In this document: piece after piece, positions 54,460-63,737 of the stretch
How the letters are laid out: every line of letters begins with the position of its first letter
Numbering within the stretch: the stretch's first letter is position 1
Assembly (NCBI RefSeq): GCF_026191675.1
Contig: NZ_JAKRRY010000024.1
Span: forward strand, 1-64,000
Length of the DNA stretch: 64,000 nucleotides
Reading direction: 5' to 3'
DNA from: Vibrio qingdaonensis
Lineage (GTDB): Bacteria > Pseudomonadota > Gammaproteobacteria > Enterobacterales > Vibrionaceae
Made by a program: the position numbers and the translations under genes
Notes under the pieces: model-generated
Databases searched by the model: none
Told to the model about the DNA's origin: nothing
Seen by the model: only the letters and a program-made list of their open reading frames with translations

Positions 54460-55538
54460 TATTCGTGTCCTTCATTTTTTGCGTCAGAAGAGGATGTCCC
54501 TGCAAGGGGTAAGCACATGGTAAAACACGCACCGTCGCCTTCTTCCGATATCAATTCAAGTCGGCCTTCATGAGCACGACAAACCATTTGTACCACAGCA
54601 AGACCGAGTCCAGTCCCTTGCGAACGAGTGGTAAAAAAGGGTTCCATAATTCGTTGCTGAAGCTCTTTCGGGATGCCAGGTCCATTGTCCTGTATCGAGA
54701 TTTTTAGTTCGTCATTCACCGGGCGAAAAAACACGTCAACTTGCGATTCTTTGCCACTAATTTGCACCGCATTTAACACTAAATTACTTAGCGCAGATGC
54801 TATTGCATTGGCATTCCCTAGTAGCTCAACGTCGTCATGTTCAACTTCAATAAAGTAATCGATATGATTACTTTTTAAGGTTGTCTCTACCATGGGCTGG
54901 TATTCTGCGACTAAGTCCTTTAAAGAAAACCTTTGTACCACTTTGTTGTCGCCACCTTTGGCAAACAACAACATGTCATTCACCTGCTTTTCTAAATCAT
55001 GCAGTCGATCAACCAGCTTCATTTGAAAACGTGAGCGAGTGGCATCATTGAGATTAGGAGCCCCCAAATTTGAGGCATAGAGCATAGCGCTAGATAGCGG
55101 CGTACGAACCTGATGGGCCAATGACGCAACCATTCGACCCAGCGAGGATAAGCGCTGTAAATCACTCACCCTGGATTGTAGTAAGCGAGTTTCGGTGAGA
55201 TCGGTAATGAGAATTAACTGGCCTGTTGAAGAAGCTGAAATAGCCAAACGTACCTTACGACCATTACGTAACGACACTTCATGCCCATCGTCTTCTTTGG
55301 GATCAAACACAACCTGAATAAGATGAAACCATTTTTGTCCAACTAACGGTAGCTCTAGAATTCGATGGGCTTCTGGGTTGGCTTCCCTAACCACTCCTTG
55401 CGTATCGAGCAAAATCACACCAGCAGGCATCGCTTCTATCACTTGTTGATAGCGTTCCACCTGAGATTCTAAGGAATCTAAATGCGAGGAGGACGGTGGA
55501 GTAGTCGGCTCTACGGCGTCACTAGGCGACGAGTTCAT
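54459..55538 (-). CDS. flrB: Flagellar sensor histidine kinase FlrB
   Basis: A 359-residue cytosolic kinase without transmembrane helices. It has a PAS domain (about 30-130, VIEAMPAGVILLDTQGVVREANP) and the H-box SLAHQVRTPLSSAM. The ATPase boxes NLVLNAVQ, DNGPGIP and GTGLGLAVV follow. It phosphorylates FlrC. I use the ATG at 55538 (MNSSPSDAVE); longer frames up to 55604 would start inside the promoter region. Confidence 0.94.
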   Translation of the reverse strand: MNSSPSDAVEPTTPPSSSHLDSLESQVERYQQVIEAMPAGVILLDTQGVVREANPEAHRILELPLVGQKWFHLIQVVFDPKEDDGHEVSLRNGRKVRLAISASSTGQLILITDLTETRLLQSRVSDLQRLSSLGRMVASLAHQVRTPLSSAMLYASNLGAPNLNDATRSRFQMKLVDRLHDLEKQVNDMLLFAKGGDNKVVQRFSLKDLVAEYQPMVETTLKSNHIDYFIEVEHDDVELLGNANAIASALSNLVLNAVQISGKESQVDVFFRPVNDELKISIQDNGPGIPKELQQRIMEPFFTTRSQGTGLGLAVVQMVCRAHEGRLELISEEGDGACFTMCLPLAGTSSSDAKNEGHE

Positions 55539-55604
55539 GAGTGAGGCATTCCTTTTGTTATCCCAACGACAGAGGGCAAGCGCCCTTAGAATATACAGTC
55601 CCAT

Positions 55605-55653
55605 AAAAAACTTAAGCCCGGTAATGCAAAAAGCATACCAGGCTTAAGTTTTT
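55605..55653 (-). terminator. Terminator of flrA, carrying the flrB promoter
   Basis: On the - strand a stem of about 19 bp (AAACTTAAGCCTGGTATGC against GCATTACCGGGCTTAAGTTT, one mismatch and one bulge) closes a TTTTT loop and runs into TTTTTT. It stands about 65 bases beyond the flrA stop. Confidence 0.85.
55625..55640 (-). promoter_or_regulatory. Sigma-54 promoter of flrBC, inside the flrA terminator
   Basis: On the - strand TGGTATGCTTTTTGCA is an exact fit to TGGYAY-N5-TTGCW. The -24 GG is in the left arm, the spacer is the loop, and the -12 GC is in the right arm of the hairpin. The expected start is near 55614, about 75 bases before flrB. FlrA is the known activator of flrBC in V. cholerae. 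Confidence 0.85.
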
Positions 55654-55718
55654 GTTTTTTAACAATTTAACAGCGTCAAAAAAATGTCGCACGCCAATTT
55701 CACGTGACAGCGATCACA

Positions 55719-57179
55719 TTAGCGATTGAGGCTGTACTTACGCATTTTTTCAACTAAAGTCGTTCGTCGCATACCCAACATATCTGCCGCTCGCGCAACA
55801 ATACCATCTTGTGCATCTAACGCCTGGTTAATCATATTGACTTCCAGTTCCGCGAGCATTTCTTTCAGGTTGACGCCTTCAGGAGGCAGTGCCTGCGGGG
55901 CATTATAGTCATCAAGTTGTGGCTCATTAAGGCTAAAATTATCAGCAAAAATGCTATCCAATGCATCGCGCTCTTGTTCTTCCACCGATTTAAAGATATT
56001 CATCTCTGGCTGGAACTCAGGAATGTCACTGTAGCGATACTTCACTGGAAGATGGTTAACATCAACCAAACTATTTGGATAAAGAATAACCATTCGCTCT
56101 ACCAAGTTCGCTAACTCACGAACATTGCCGGGCCAATCATGTTCCATTAGAGAGTTAACCGAACGAGGGGCAAAGCAGATGGGCTGACCACCTTCTGCTT
56201 CCAAGCGCGTAAGCAATTCTTGAAGCAATAATGGAATATCTTCTTTACGATCTTTGAGCGATGGCATTTCAATAGGAAACACATTAAGTCGGTAAAACAG
56301 ATCTTCACGGAAATCGCCACGCTGAATCATACTTTCTAGGTTGCGATGCGTTGCAGCCACTATGCGAACATTGGCTTTTAGCACCGCAGTCCCACCAACA
56401 CGTTCAAACACACGCTCTTGTAACACTCGCAGTAGCTTCACCTGCATCGACATCGGCATGTCGCCAATTTCGTCCAAGAATAAAGTGCCACCTTCGGCTA
56501 ACTCAAAACGCCCTTTACGAGAGGTAATCGCGCCCGTAAACGCCCCTTTCTCATGACCAAACAGTTCACTTTCTAATAAATCGGGTGGAATTGCGCCACA
56601 GTTAATGGGTACAAACGGCCCACCTCGACGACTTGAGTGGTAATGAATATTGCGGGCAACCACTTCTTTGCCAGTACCTGACTCGCCTAAAATGAGAACA
56701 TTAGCCTCAGAATTGGCCACTTGCTCGATAAGATGCCTCACATCTTGAATGCCTTTGCTTTGACCAACAAGGCTTCTAAAAAGTGTGTTTTTCCGAGTAT
56801 TGGAAGGTACTTGTACCCCTTTGCGACCAAGGAACTCTTGGCAGTGACGCAACGCATCACTCAGCTGTGGATAGTTGAGTGGAAGTTCTAACTCACCAAC
56901 ATAATTAGTTAATGGTTCCACAGCCCCAGTGAATTCACTCGTCACTAACAGTGGGATATGGTTGGAATGAGACAATTGGGTGAGTAAGGCGTCAGAAAAC
57001 GTAGGGTGTGCTAATGCCCCTACAATACACCCTGACCAGGCTTGCGACCAATCAACTTGCTGTATGTCACTCGAAGGAATGGTGACACAATGTTCGCCGA
57101 CAAACTCTAAAATAGTATTTAGATTCGTTCGAATTTGCTCATCGTCAGCGATGACGAGTAGTTTAGCTAAGCCATGCAT
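55719..57179 (-). CDS. flrA: Master flagellar regulator FlrA (sigma-54 activator)
   Basis: A 486-residue FleQ-family activator at the top of the polar flagellar cascade. The N-terminal FleQ domain (1-120) is receiver-like but is not a normal phosphorylated receiver. The AAA+ domain has GESGTGKEVVARNIH, GHEKGAFTGAI and GGTLFLDEIGDMP. The C-terminal helix-turn-helix is AADMLGMRRTTLVEKMRKYS. The family responds to cyclic di-GMP. Strong terminators bound it on both sides, so it is transcribed alone. Confidence 0.96.
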   Translation of the reverse strand: MHGLAKLLVIADDEQIRTNLNTILEFVGEHCVTIPSSDIQQVDWSQAWSGCIVGALAHPTFSDALLTQLSHSNHIPLLVTSEFTGAVEPLTNYVGELELPLNYPQLSDALRHCQEFLGRKGVQVPSNTRKNTLFRSLVGQSKGIQDVRHLIEQVANSEANVLILGESGTGKEVVARNIHYHSSRRGGPFVPINCGAIPPDLLESELFGHEKGAFTGAITSRKGRFELAEGGTLFLDEIGDMPMSMQVKLLRVLQERVFERVGGTAVLKANVRIVAATHRNLESMIQRGDFREDLFYRLNVFPIEMPSLKDRKEDIPLLLQELLTRLEAEGGQPICFAPRSVNSLMEHDWPGNVRELANLVERMVILYPNSLVDVNHLPVKYRYSDIPEFQPEMNIFKSVEEQERDALDSIFADNFSLNEPQLDDYNAPQALPPEGVNLKEMLAELEVNMINQALDAQDGIVARAADMLGMRRTTLVEKMRKYSLNR

Positions 57180-57311
57180 CTTTTGAGATTAATGCCTCGA
57201 TAAAAAGTACGGCCAAAGTGACGTCAAATATCTGTCATGCTGAGCCTAGAGGACAGCACATTTTCCAGCGCTCATTTATAAATTTAATTTTATAAAATAA
57301 GTAATTAGAGA

Positions 57312-57345
57312 CAAAAAAACGCCATCTGGCATTGGATGGCGTCTA
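57312..57345 (-). terminator. Terminator after fliS
   Basis: ACGCCATC/GATGGCGT stem followed by seven T on the - strand, about 65 bases beyond the fliS stop. The remaining gap to flrA (57180-57311) is AT-rich and should hold the flrA promoter, but no clear boxes stand out. Confidence 0.88.
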
Positions 57346-57407
57346 TTCTATTGACAATAACCTTATAAGGCAACTTCATCGCGGCGAGATTAAGAGGTTA
57401 ATTCCGC

Positions 57408-57818
57408 TTAAATCCCAACTTCTTCTGCCGTTAAATTATGGAAACCTGCAGGGATTTGATCCCAAGCCGACTTAATTTCCCTGATAATGTCGATAACATC
57501 GTCGATTGGTTGAGGATTATTCTCGTGATTGGCTTCTGTGATCTGTGTGATCATAAACTCATATAATTGATCAAGATTCTTGGCAATATCTCCACCATCA
57601 TCCATTGATAAGCAACTACGAAGTGCGATGATGATGTCCAAGGCTTTGCCAATACGCTCACCTTTGACAGGAATATTGCCTTGCTGCATCGCCGCTTTCG
57701 CTTGGATCAGTCTTTCAATAGCACCACCCATCAACATCTGGATAACTTTGTGCGGTGAGGCAGCGCTTAATTGGCTGTCTACTGATACTTTCTTATATGC
57801 TTGCAATGAACCACGCAT
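57408..57818 (-). CDS. fliS: Flagellin export chaperone FliS
   Basis: A 136-residue helical chaperone that keeps flagellin unfolded before export. SLQAYKKVSVDSQLSAASPHKVIQML at the N-terminus is the family signature. Start is the ATG (MRGSLQAY) six bases after GAGG; an extension to 57869 overlaps flaI. Confidence 0.95.
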   Translation of the reverse strand: MRGSLQAYKKVSVDSQLSAASPHKVIQMLMGGAIERLIQAKAAMQQGNIPVKGERIGKALDIIIALRSCLSMDDGGDIAKNLDQLYEFMITQITEANHENNPQPIDDVIDIIREIKSAWDQIPAGFHNLTAEEVGI

Positions 57819-57828
57819 CACTATCCTC

Positions 57829-58131
57829 TCAAATAAATTTTTGGTACTGCTGCAGCGACTTTTTACCATGTCGGAATTTCCGCAGCGACAGTCCCAATTG
57901 TTCGGTTTTAGAATGCATCTTCGCGGTAACCTGCTTGGTCTCTTCCACCGCTAAGCGCCACTCTTCACTCTGCTTTAGACGAGGATTGCGCTCACAAGCC
58001 GCAATCAACGTTTTTATAATGTGTTCTCTTATATCGACCAAGGCATGAATTTCTTCAGTATTTAACTCAAGATTATCTAAATGCGATAGTAATTGGTGAT
58101 CTGTGTCACGCAGTCGGTCAAATATCGTCAC
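57829..58131 (-). CDS. flaI: Flagellar protein FlaI (FliT-like)
   Basis: A 100-residue, highly helical charged protein in the place of FliT between fliD and fliS. No catalytic motif is seen. In Vibrio this position is named flaI; a chaperone or regulator role for FliD is inferred from position and size. Start is a GTG close behind AGGA. Confidence 0.82.
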   Translation of the reverse strand: MTIFDRLRDTDHQLLSHLDNLELNTEEIHALVDIREHIIKTLIAACERNPRLKQSEEWRLAVEETKQVTAKMHSKTEQLGLSLRKFRHGKKSLQQYQKFI

Positions 58132-58186
58132 TCATCCTGCCTTTTTCTTTCATTAACAGTACGTTATATGTACTACACCGTAAAAC

Positions 58187-60136
58187 TCAAGACAGCGCGT
58201 TCATCATGCCCGCAAGCTGCGATTGCATCTTGCCTGTCGCATCTTGCATCGCCGCAAATTTATCGTGAGTGCGTTTTTCCAACCCTTCCATGCGTCGATT
58301 TAGCGTGGTTTGATCATCGTTTAAGCTGTAGTTTCGCTCCGTCAGGCTCTTCTCCCGTGTTCGAATTGAACCCGTCACGCCCGTCATGCTGTGAATAGCG
58401 TCTTCAACCTTTTTCGCAAAACCATTGTTGCCGCCGAAGAAGTCTTCCAGCTTATTAAAATTATTGTTGAGTTGCTTATCAAGCATTTGATAATTGATCT
58501 CAAGGTTACCCTGCCTCGTGGTCGTAATACCAAATTCAGTCAAGGTTTTTAGATCGTCAGGCGCCCCTTCAACCGCACTTGAAAAAACACTTTTCAAGCG
58601 GGAGTCAGCACTACGAACGACACTATCACCGGACAATGGCCCCACCTGCCCCGTCGCCGGGTCGACTTTCGCGAGATCAGCGGATACTTGATAAAACTGA
58701 TTATAGGCAGCAACAAACTGCTCAATATCGGCTCGAACGCTTTGTCTGTCGTATTCAACACCAATTTCCGCAGGGCGCTCTCCAGGTTGAGTTGTGCCCT
58801 TCAACGTGAGGTCAACACCTTCAATCGCATCTTCAATGACGTTGTTACTGCTCGCAAGCTCAGCGACACCGTCAAGCACCACTATTGAATCCTGTGCACT
58901 TTGTACTTCTGCCATACCTTTATAGATTTGCAGTGAACGCTGCGCTTCCGCAAGTTCAGCTTGAGCCGTCTCCACTTTCTCGATTCGCTCACGCTCTTCT
59001 GGGGTGAGCTTTTCGCGCTCTAGCTTTTTCGCTTCTGCTTCTGTCATGTCGCCTTCTGCGACCGCTTTAGCGATTGCCGCCTTTTCTGCTTCAAGCTCTT
59101 GTTCTAATTTAGCTTGTGCTTCTTTTGGCGTGACATAGGAGTCGGTCAATGTACCGGAGGCAGTATTACTCCAGCCAGGTACTTCTTTCGATTTTTCTAG
59201 CGCTTTTTCATCCAGTTCAGGTTCCGGTGCTTGATACGAATCCATCAGAGTGCCAGATGCGGTTTCCGTCCAACCGGGAATGGTATCCTCTGGGCGGCCA
59301 GAATTTGCCTCTTTGCCCTTTTGATTAGCATCGTCGTTAGCTTGCTCACTATCCTTAACTTGTGAGCCTTCCTCAGCTTGGGTGCTTTCGGCTTGTTGCG
59401 CTTGTGCACTTGGATCGTCGCTAGTCACCGCATCTTGCGCTGACTCTACGCTATCTTGAGGGGGCAAGCCCAATAAGGCGAGGGCTTCTGATTGTGCATG
59501 TTCAAGCTGTTTAACCCGCTGCTCTATCGTCTTATATTCAAAACGATATAAGTCATCGCCTGGCTCTGCCTCAACGTTGATAAGAATACTTTTCTCAGCA
59601 CCAGATTGGTTAGCGGCGACAATCAAACGAGGGCCGTTCATATCTTTAATGACTGAGGCGCGAATACCGGGGTTATCTCGGGATCCATTGATCGCTCGAA
59701 CGACATCAATGAGTTTGGAATTTTTGCCTAGGGAGAGGTCGAAGCTGTCTTCGCCAAGGGAAATTTGCAACTTGCCGGGTCCAAAACGAGCATCTTCTGG
59801 CACCACGTCAGACGCCACTTTGTGACTCTGGGCAAGTTGCAATACATCGACTGCATATTTGCCAGCAATTGCTTCAGTTGAAGCGGTCGCTGTGACAATA
59901 CTCTCTTCAGAAGTGTCTACGCTGCGCACTGCAAACGCTTTTTCCTGACGAAAGTTTGCCATTAGGTTTTTCATCGTATCTAGTGACTCTCTGAGCCGCC
60001 CATAGGCACTGATACTGGAATCAATTTTAGTGCGTTCATAGTCAATACGTTGCTGTTTAGGCACACGTTCTGCGTTGACTATTTTGCTCACCATGGAATT
60101 GATATCCATGCCAGAAGACATCCCTATCGGGCCCAT
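58187..60136 (-). CDS. fliD: Flagellar filament cap protein FliD
   Basis: A 649-residue cap protein that guides flagellin polymerisation. The N-terminal D0/D1 (MDINSMVSKIVNAERVPKQQ) and C-terminal coiled segments are conserved. Residues about 225-405 are a Vibrio-type acidic insertion rich in Ala/Glu/Gln with two copies of PGW(T/S)xTASGTL(M/T)DSY. The ATG (MGPIGMSSGMDIN) is preferred to a longer frame from 60184 that lacks a ribosome site. Confidence 0.94.
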   Translation of the reverse strand: MGPIGMSSGMDINSMVSKIVNAERVPKQQRIDYERTKIDSSISAYGRLRESLDTMKNLMANFRQEKAFAVRSVDTSEESIVTATASTEAIAGKYAVDVLQLAQSHKVASDVVPEDARFGPGKLQISLGEDSFDLSLGKNSKLIDVVRAINGSRDNPGIRASVIKDMNGPRLIVAANQSGAEKSILINVEAEPGDDLYRFEYKTIEQRVKQLEHAQSEALALLGLPPQDSVESAQDAVTSDDPSAQAQQAESTQAEEGSQVKDSEQANDDANQKGKEANSGRPEDTIPGWTETASGTLMDSYQAPEPELDEKALEKSKEVPGWSNTASGTLTDSYVTPKEAQAKLEQELEAEKAAIAKAVAEGDMTEAEAKKLEREKLTPEERERIEKVETAQAELAEAQRSLQIYKGMAEVQSAQDSIVVLDGVAELASSNNVIEDAIEGVDLTLKGTTQPGERPAEIGVEYDRQSVRADIEQFVAAYNQFYQVSADLAKVDPATGQVGPLSGDSVVRSADSRLKSVFSSAVEGAPDDLKTLTEFGITTTRQGNLEINYQMLDKQLNNNFNKLEDFFGGNNGFAKKVEDAIHSMTGVTGSIRTREKSLTERNYSLNDDQTTLNRRMEGLEKRTHDKFAAMQDATGKMQSQLAGMMNALS

Positions 60137-60203
60137 ATTCACCAAACCACTTCGAAAGTAATACACGATCGTCACGCAATGCACTCACGCGTGACATATT
60201 CAA

Positions 60204-60665
60204 TTAAACTCGCATATCGATACTGACAGAGGCGTGTTTTTCAAGGCGTTCGAGTACGACGAGTAAGTCTTCATCAGGGACCTGGCGGATAATCTCACCG
60301 GTATCATTGGCAATAATAGTGACAATATGACGCCCTGAATCTTCATCCATGCGAATCGATAAACTCGTATTCAACGTGGTTAAAAATTCATCCAAGCGTT
60401 CCACCATCTTTTCACGCTCGACATCATTGAGATCTCGGCGCTCTTTGGCAATCTGCTGAATAACTTCGGAAGTCTTATCATCTGATAACGCTTCACTCTC
60501 GACTTTTTTGCTTGGGTTGACCGTTTGATTTGGCGCTAATTTGCTCGCCAATATCTCATTGGGCTTCCCTTGCGCTGACGCACTTGTTGTATTCTTTGAT
60601 GCAATTTCTGTGCCACTAGAAGAGGCAAAAGGCTGAATGTTCGATGCGTAGGATGAAATATCCAT
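60204..60665 (-). CDS. flaG: Flagellar protein FlaG
   Basis: A 153-residue FlaG-family protein. The first 75 residues are variable and Ser/Thr-rich. The conserved C-terminal domain has LNTSLSIRMDEDSGRHIVTI and GEIIRQVPDEDLL. It affects filament length in several polar flagellates. It lies 133 bases after a flagellin gene with no terminator between, so readthrough is likely. Confidence 0.93.
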   Translation of the reverse strand: MDISSYASNIQPFASSSGTEIASKNTTSASAQGKPNEILASKLAPNQTVNPSKKVESEALSDDKTSEVIQQIAKERRDLNDVEREKMVERLDEFLTTLNTSLSIRMDEDSGRHIVTIIANDTGEIIRQVPDEDLLVVLERLEKHASVSIDMRV

Positions 60666-60798
60666 AACAGTCTCCCGTTTCTAACCTTAATTGCCCAATG
60701 CCACCTCATATCCAAATGAATAATGAAATGACATTGGAAATCAACGACTGTCACGGACAGCCGCTAATACGATTTGCCTAAGGTTGTCTTGCCTAGAA

Positions 60799-61929
60799 TT
60801 AACCTAGTAAGCTCAATGCAGCTGAAGGCGATTGTTTCGCTTGTGCAAGGATTGAAGTACTTGCTTGTTGCAAGATTTGGTTCTTCGTCATTGCCGTTGT
60901 TTCTTTCGCGTAGTCCGTGTCTTTAATACGGCTATTTGATGCATTTACATTCTCATTGATGTTGCTGAGGTTGTTAATCGCATGATCAAAACGGTTTTGG
61001 AAAGCACCTAAAGAAGCACGCTCTGAGTCAACATTTTTTAGTGCGCCATCAATAATCGCGACCGCTTCTTGAGCGCCGCCAACAGATGTCACATCAATGT
61101 CTTTTACCGTCACGTCTTTTGCATCGCCAATCGTTAAATCAGACGCTAGACTGCCACCAAATTCAACTTCGCCCGCTACTTTTTGAGTAGCAGCAAATAA
61201 TTGCATTTTGCCATCTTCACTGACCGATGCTTTGACATCTGAGCTTTGGCCATTGATGTAGGTTGCAAGCTGTTCAATGTCGTCGCCTTGTTTTGCACTG
61301 ATCGACAATTCAACTTCTTCACCTTGCTTATTGGTGTACTTCATTGTCAGATCGGCACCAGCATCAACGCGCCAGCTTGCATCTTTACCTTCTTCCGATG
61401 CGTAGCTCTTGCCACCCATCGCAGCAGTATCAGAACGCATGCTGCTCATCGAAAGCATAACCGCTTCGCCAGAATCTGCGCCAATTTGGAAAGATTGCGT
61501 ACCGTAAGTACCGTTAAGTAGACGATTGCCACCAAATGATGTGGTTTCTGCAATACGGTTTAATTCATCGTTTAGCGCCGTGACTTCTTCTTGAATTGCC
61601 ACACGCTCTGACTTGGAGTTCGAACCATTGGCGGATTGTAGGGAAAGGTCACGCATACGTTGCAGGATGTTAGTAGATTCATCCATTGCACCTTCCGCAG
61701 TTTGTGCAATTGAGATACCGTCATTGGCATTTTTCACTGCCATATCTAAACCACGGCTTTGCGCATTCAAACGGTTTGAGATTTGTAGACCCGCAGCGTC
61801 ATCTTTTGCGCTGTTGATTTTGTAGCCAGAAGACAGACGCTCCATTGACTTAGTTGTGTTCTCTGCAGCGGTATTTAGATAGCGCTGAGCAGTCATTGCA
61901 GACACGTTAGTGTTTACATTAATCGCCAT
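60799..61929 (-). CDS. Polar flagellin (nearest flaG)
   Basis: A 376-residue flagellin. The N-terminal D0/D1 helices (MAINVNTNVSAMTAQRYLNT and the SSGYKINSAKDDAAGLQISN core) and the C-terminal ASTSILAQAKQSPSAALSLLG are conserved. The middle is shorter than in enteric flagellins. ATG follows AAGGAG. A sigma-28 promoter lies about 90 bases upstream. Position suggests the flaB locus of V. cholerae, but naming among Vibrio flagellins is not safe from sequence alone. Confidence 0.95.
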   Translation of the reverse strand: MAINVNTNVSAMTAQRYLNTAAENTTKSMERLSSGYKINSAKDDAAGLQISNRLNAQSRGLDMAVKNANDGISIAQTAEGAMDESTNILQRMRDLSLQSANGSNSKSERVAIQEEVTALNDELNRIAETTSFGGNRLLNGTYGTQSFQIGADSGEAVMLSMSSMRSDTAAMGGKSYASEEGKDASWRVDAGADLTMKYTNKQGEEVELSISAKQGDDIEQLATYINGQSSDVKASVSEDGKMQLFAATQKVAGEVEFGGSLASDLTIGDAKDVTVKDIDVTSVGGAQEAVAIIDGALKNVDSERASLGAFQNRFDHAINNLSNINENVNASNSRIKDTDYAKETTAMTKNQILQQASTSILAQAKQSPSAALSLLG

Positions 61930-62016
61930 ATATAGATCTCCTTAGGCATTTTAGGTAGATGGCCGCCGAGTCTCTCACCTCACGTTGGCACATCTATATC
62001 ATTTCTCTCATTCCCT

Positions 62017-62043
62017 TTAACGGCGACGGTTTTAGAACCTTTA
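62017..62043 (-). promoter_or_regulatory. Sigma-28 promoter of the flaG-proximal flagellin gene
   Basis: On the - strand TAAAGGTT-N11-GCCGTTAA, close to the FliA consensus TAAAGTTT-N11-GCCGATAA. It fills the gap between the two flagellin genes together with the terminator near 62160. Confidence 0.9.
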
Positions 62044-62149
62044 GCAAAAAAAAACGATTTTTGACTAATTAATTCAATTGATTGGGCAAATGTGATCCTG
62101 ATCTGAAATACAAACAAGTATGGCGTTTTGTTGAGTATTTGCATAAAAG

Positions 62150-62181
62150 CAAAAAACCAGAGCTCAAGGCTCTGGTTTTTA
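62150..62181 (-). terminator. Terminator of the upstream flagellin gene
   Basis: ACCAGAGC-CTTGA-GCTCTGGT followed by TTTTT on the - strand, 47 bases after the stop. Confidence 0.92.
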
Positions 62182-62227
62182 TCTTTAAACGCTTAGTAGA
62201 AGTAAAGCGTATCGTTAACTCAAGTGC

Positions 62228-63361
62228 TTAACCTAGTAGGCTCATCGCGGCTTGAGGTGCTTGTTTTGCTTGCGCCAAAATTGAGCTTGAAGCTTGAGAA
62301 AGAATTTGATTCTTTGTCATCTCTGTTGTCTCTTTAGCGAAGTCAGTATCTTTAATACGGCTCTTCGATGCATTCACGTTTTCGTTAATGTTATCAAGGT
62401 TGTTGATCGCATGGTCAAAACGGTTTTGGAATGCACCCAGCTCTGCACGGTGGCTATCAACGTATTTCAACGCAGAATCAAGAATCGCAACCGACTCTTG
62501 TGCACCACCAACGCTTGTCACGTCAATCGTATTCACGGTTACCGCTTGGCCGTCTTGCATGCCTAGCTCACCCGCTAGTGAACCACCAAACGACACTTCA
62601 CCGTCTACTTTGTTAGTACCGGCAAACATTTGCAGTTGACCGTCTTCATTCACAGAAGCTTTGACTAGATCGGTTTGACCATTGATGTAAGTCGCTAGCT
62701 GCTCAATATCATCGCCTTCTTTTGCAGTAATCGCGATATTTTGCTCGGCGCCAAATGTATCCGTTAGCGTGATATTTAGCTCGTTAGAGCCTGCTGCTAC
62801 GCTCCAATCTTTATCTTTGGCCTCAGCTGCTTGGTAGCTCGTGCCACCCATTTTAGCGTTATCTGAACGCATATCGTTCAGTGTCAGCATAACGGCTTCG
62901 CCATTATCAGCACCGATTTGGAACGACTTCGTTCCGTGAGTGCCGTTTAGTAGTTTATTACCACCAAAAGATGTGGTTTCCGCGATACGATTAAGCTCAT
63001 CATTTAGCGCAGTCACTTCTTCTTGAATCGCCACGCGCTCAGATTTTGAGTTAGAACCATTTGAAGATTGCAGAGACAAATCACGCATACGTTGCAAGAT
63101 GTTTGTCGTCTCGTTCATTGCACCTTCAGCAGTTTGAGCAATCGAGATACCATCGTTGGCGTTACGCACTGCTACATCAAGACCACGGCTTTGTACGTTC
63201 AAGCGGTTAGAGATTTGTAGACCCGCAGCATCGTCTTTTGCACTGTTGATTTTAGAACCTGAAGCCAAACGCTCCATTGACGTCCCTTGCGCTTGACTTG
63301 CATTGTTTAGGTAACGCTGAGCGGTCATTGCCGATACGTTAGTATTTACGTTTACTGCCAT
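62228..63361 (-). CDS. Polar flagellin (upstream copy)
   Basis: A 377-residue flagellin, strongly similar to its neighbour in both terminal regions (MAVNVNTNVSAMTAQRYLNN; ASSSILAQAKQAPQAAMSLL) and different mainly in the surface-exposed middle. ATG eight bases after GGAG; a 19-codon extension to 63418 is untranslated leader. It has its own sigma-28 promoter and terminator. Position suggests flaD or flaE of V. cholerae; the name is left open. Confidence 0.95.
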   Translation of the reverse strand: MAVNVNTNVSAMTAQRYLNNASQAQGTSMERLASGSKINSAKDDAAGLQISNRLNVQSRGLDVAVRNANDGISIAQTAEGAMNETTNILQRMRDLSLQSSNGSNSKSERVAIQEEVTALNDELNRIAETTSFGGNKLLNGTHGTKSFQIGADNGEAVMLTLNDMRSDNAKMGGTSYQAAEAKDKDWSVAAGSNELNITLTDTFGAEQNIAITAKEGDDIEQLATYINGQTDLVKASVNEDGQLQMFAGTNKVDGEVSFGGSLAGELGMQDGQAVTVNTIDVTSVGGAQESVAILDSALKYVDSHRAELGAFQNRFDHAINNLDNINENVNASKSRIKDTDFAKETTEMTKNQILSQASSSILAQAKQAPQAAMSLLG

Positions 63362-63441
63362 TGTTGTTTCTCCAATTGATTTTCCGGTGTAGCGGTTTCC
63401 GACGTCTCGGAAAACCAAGTAGTTCTCTCAAAGTTAATCCT

Positions 63442-63468
63442 TTAACGACGCGGTAATGAAAACCTTTA
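63442..63468 (-). promoter_or_regulatory. Sigma-28 promoter of the upstream flagellin gene
   Basis: On the - strand TAAAGGTT-N11-GTCGTTAA, about 80 bases before the start codon. The -35 is identical to that of the other flagellin promoter. Confidence 0.88.
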
Positions 63469-63737
63469 GAAAAAAAGTGCAAAAAAACCAAGAAAATAGC
63501 CATTTGATTAGGATTTAGACAAACAGAAAAAAAAGTGTAGAAAAAGGGTAAAGTTTACGTAAACGAGGCCGACAACATCTGGTTTGCCATTTAAATAGAG
63601 CAGGAAAAGACGTGAAATTCATCGCTAGCAGAACAGCGTAATGGCAAAACGATAGTGAGAACAAAGATAGTGAAGAAAACGAATTATTCGCGCAGAGAGC
63701 GGCTTGTGAGATGGTTTAATGTAAAAGGTTGGCTTTG

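Noticed and set aside
60745..60775. GGCTGTC-CGT-GACAGTC hairpin between a flagellin gene and flaG
   Set aside because: No T-tract follows, so it is not counted as a terminator; readthrough into flaG is the simpler view.
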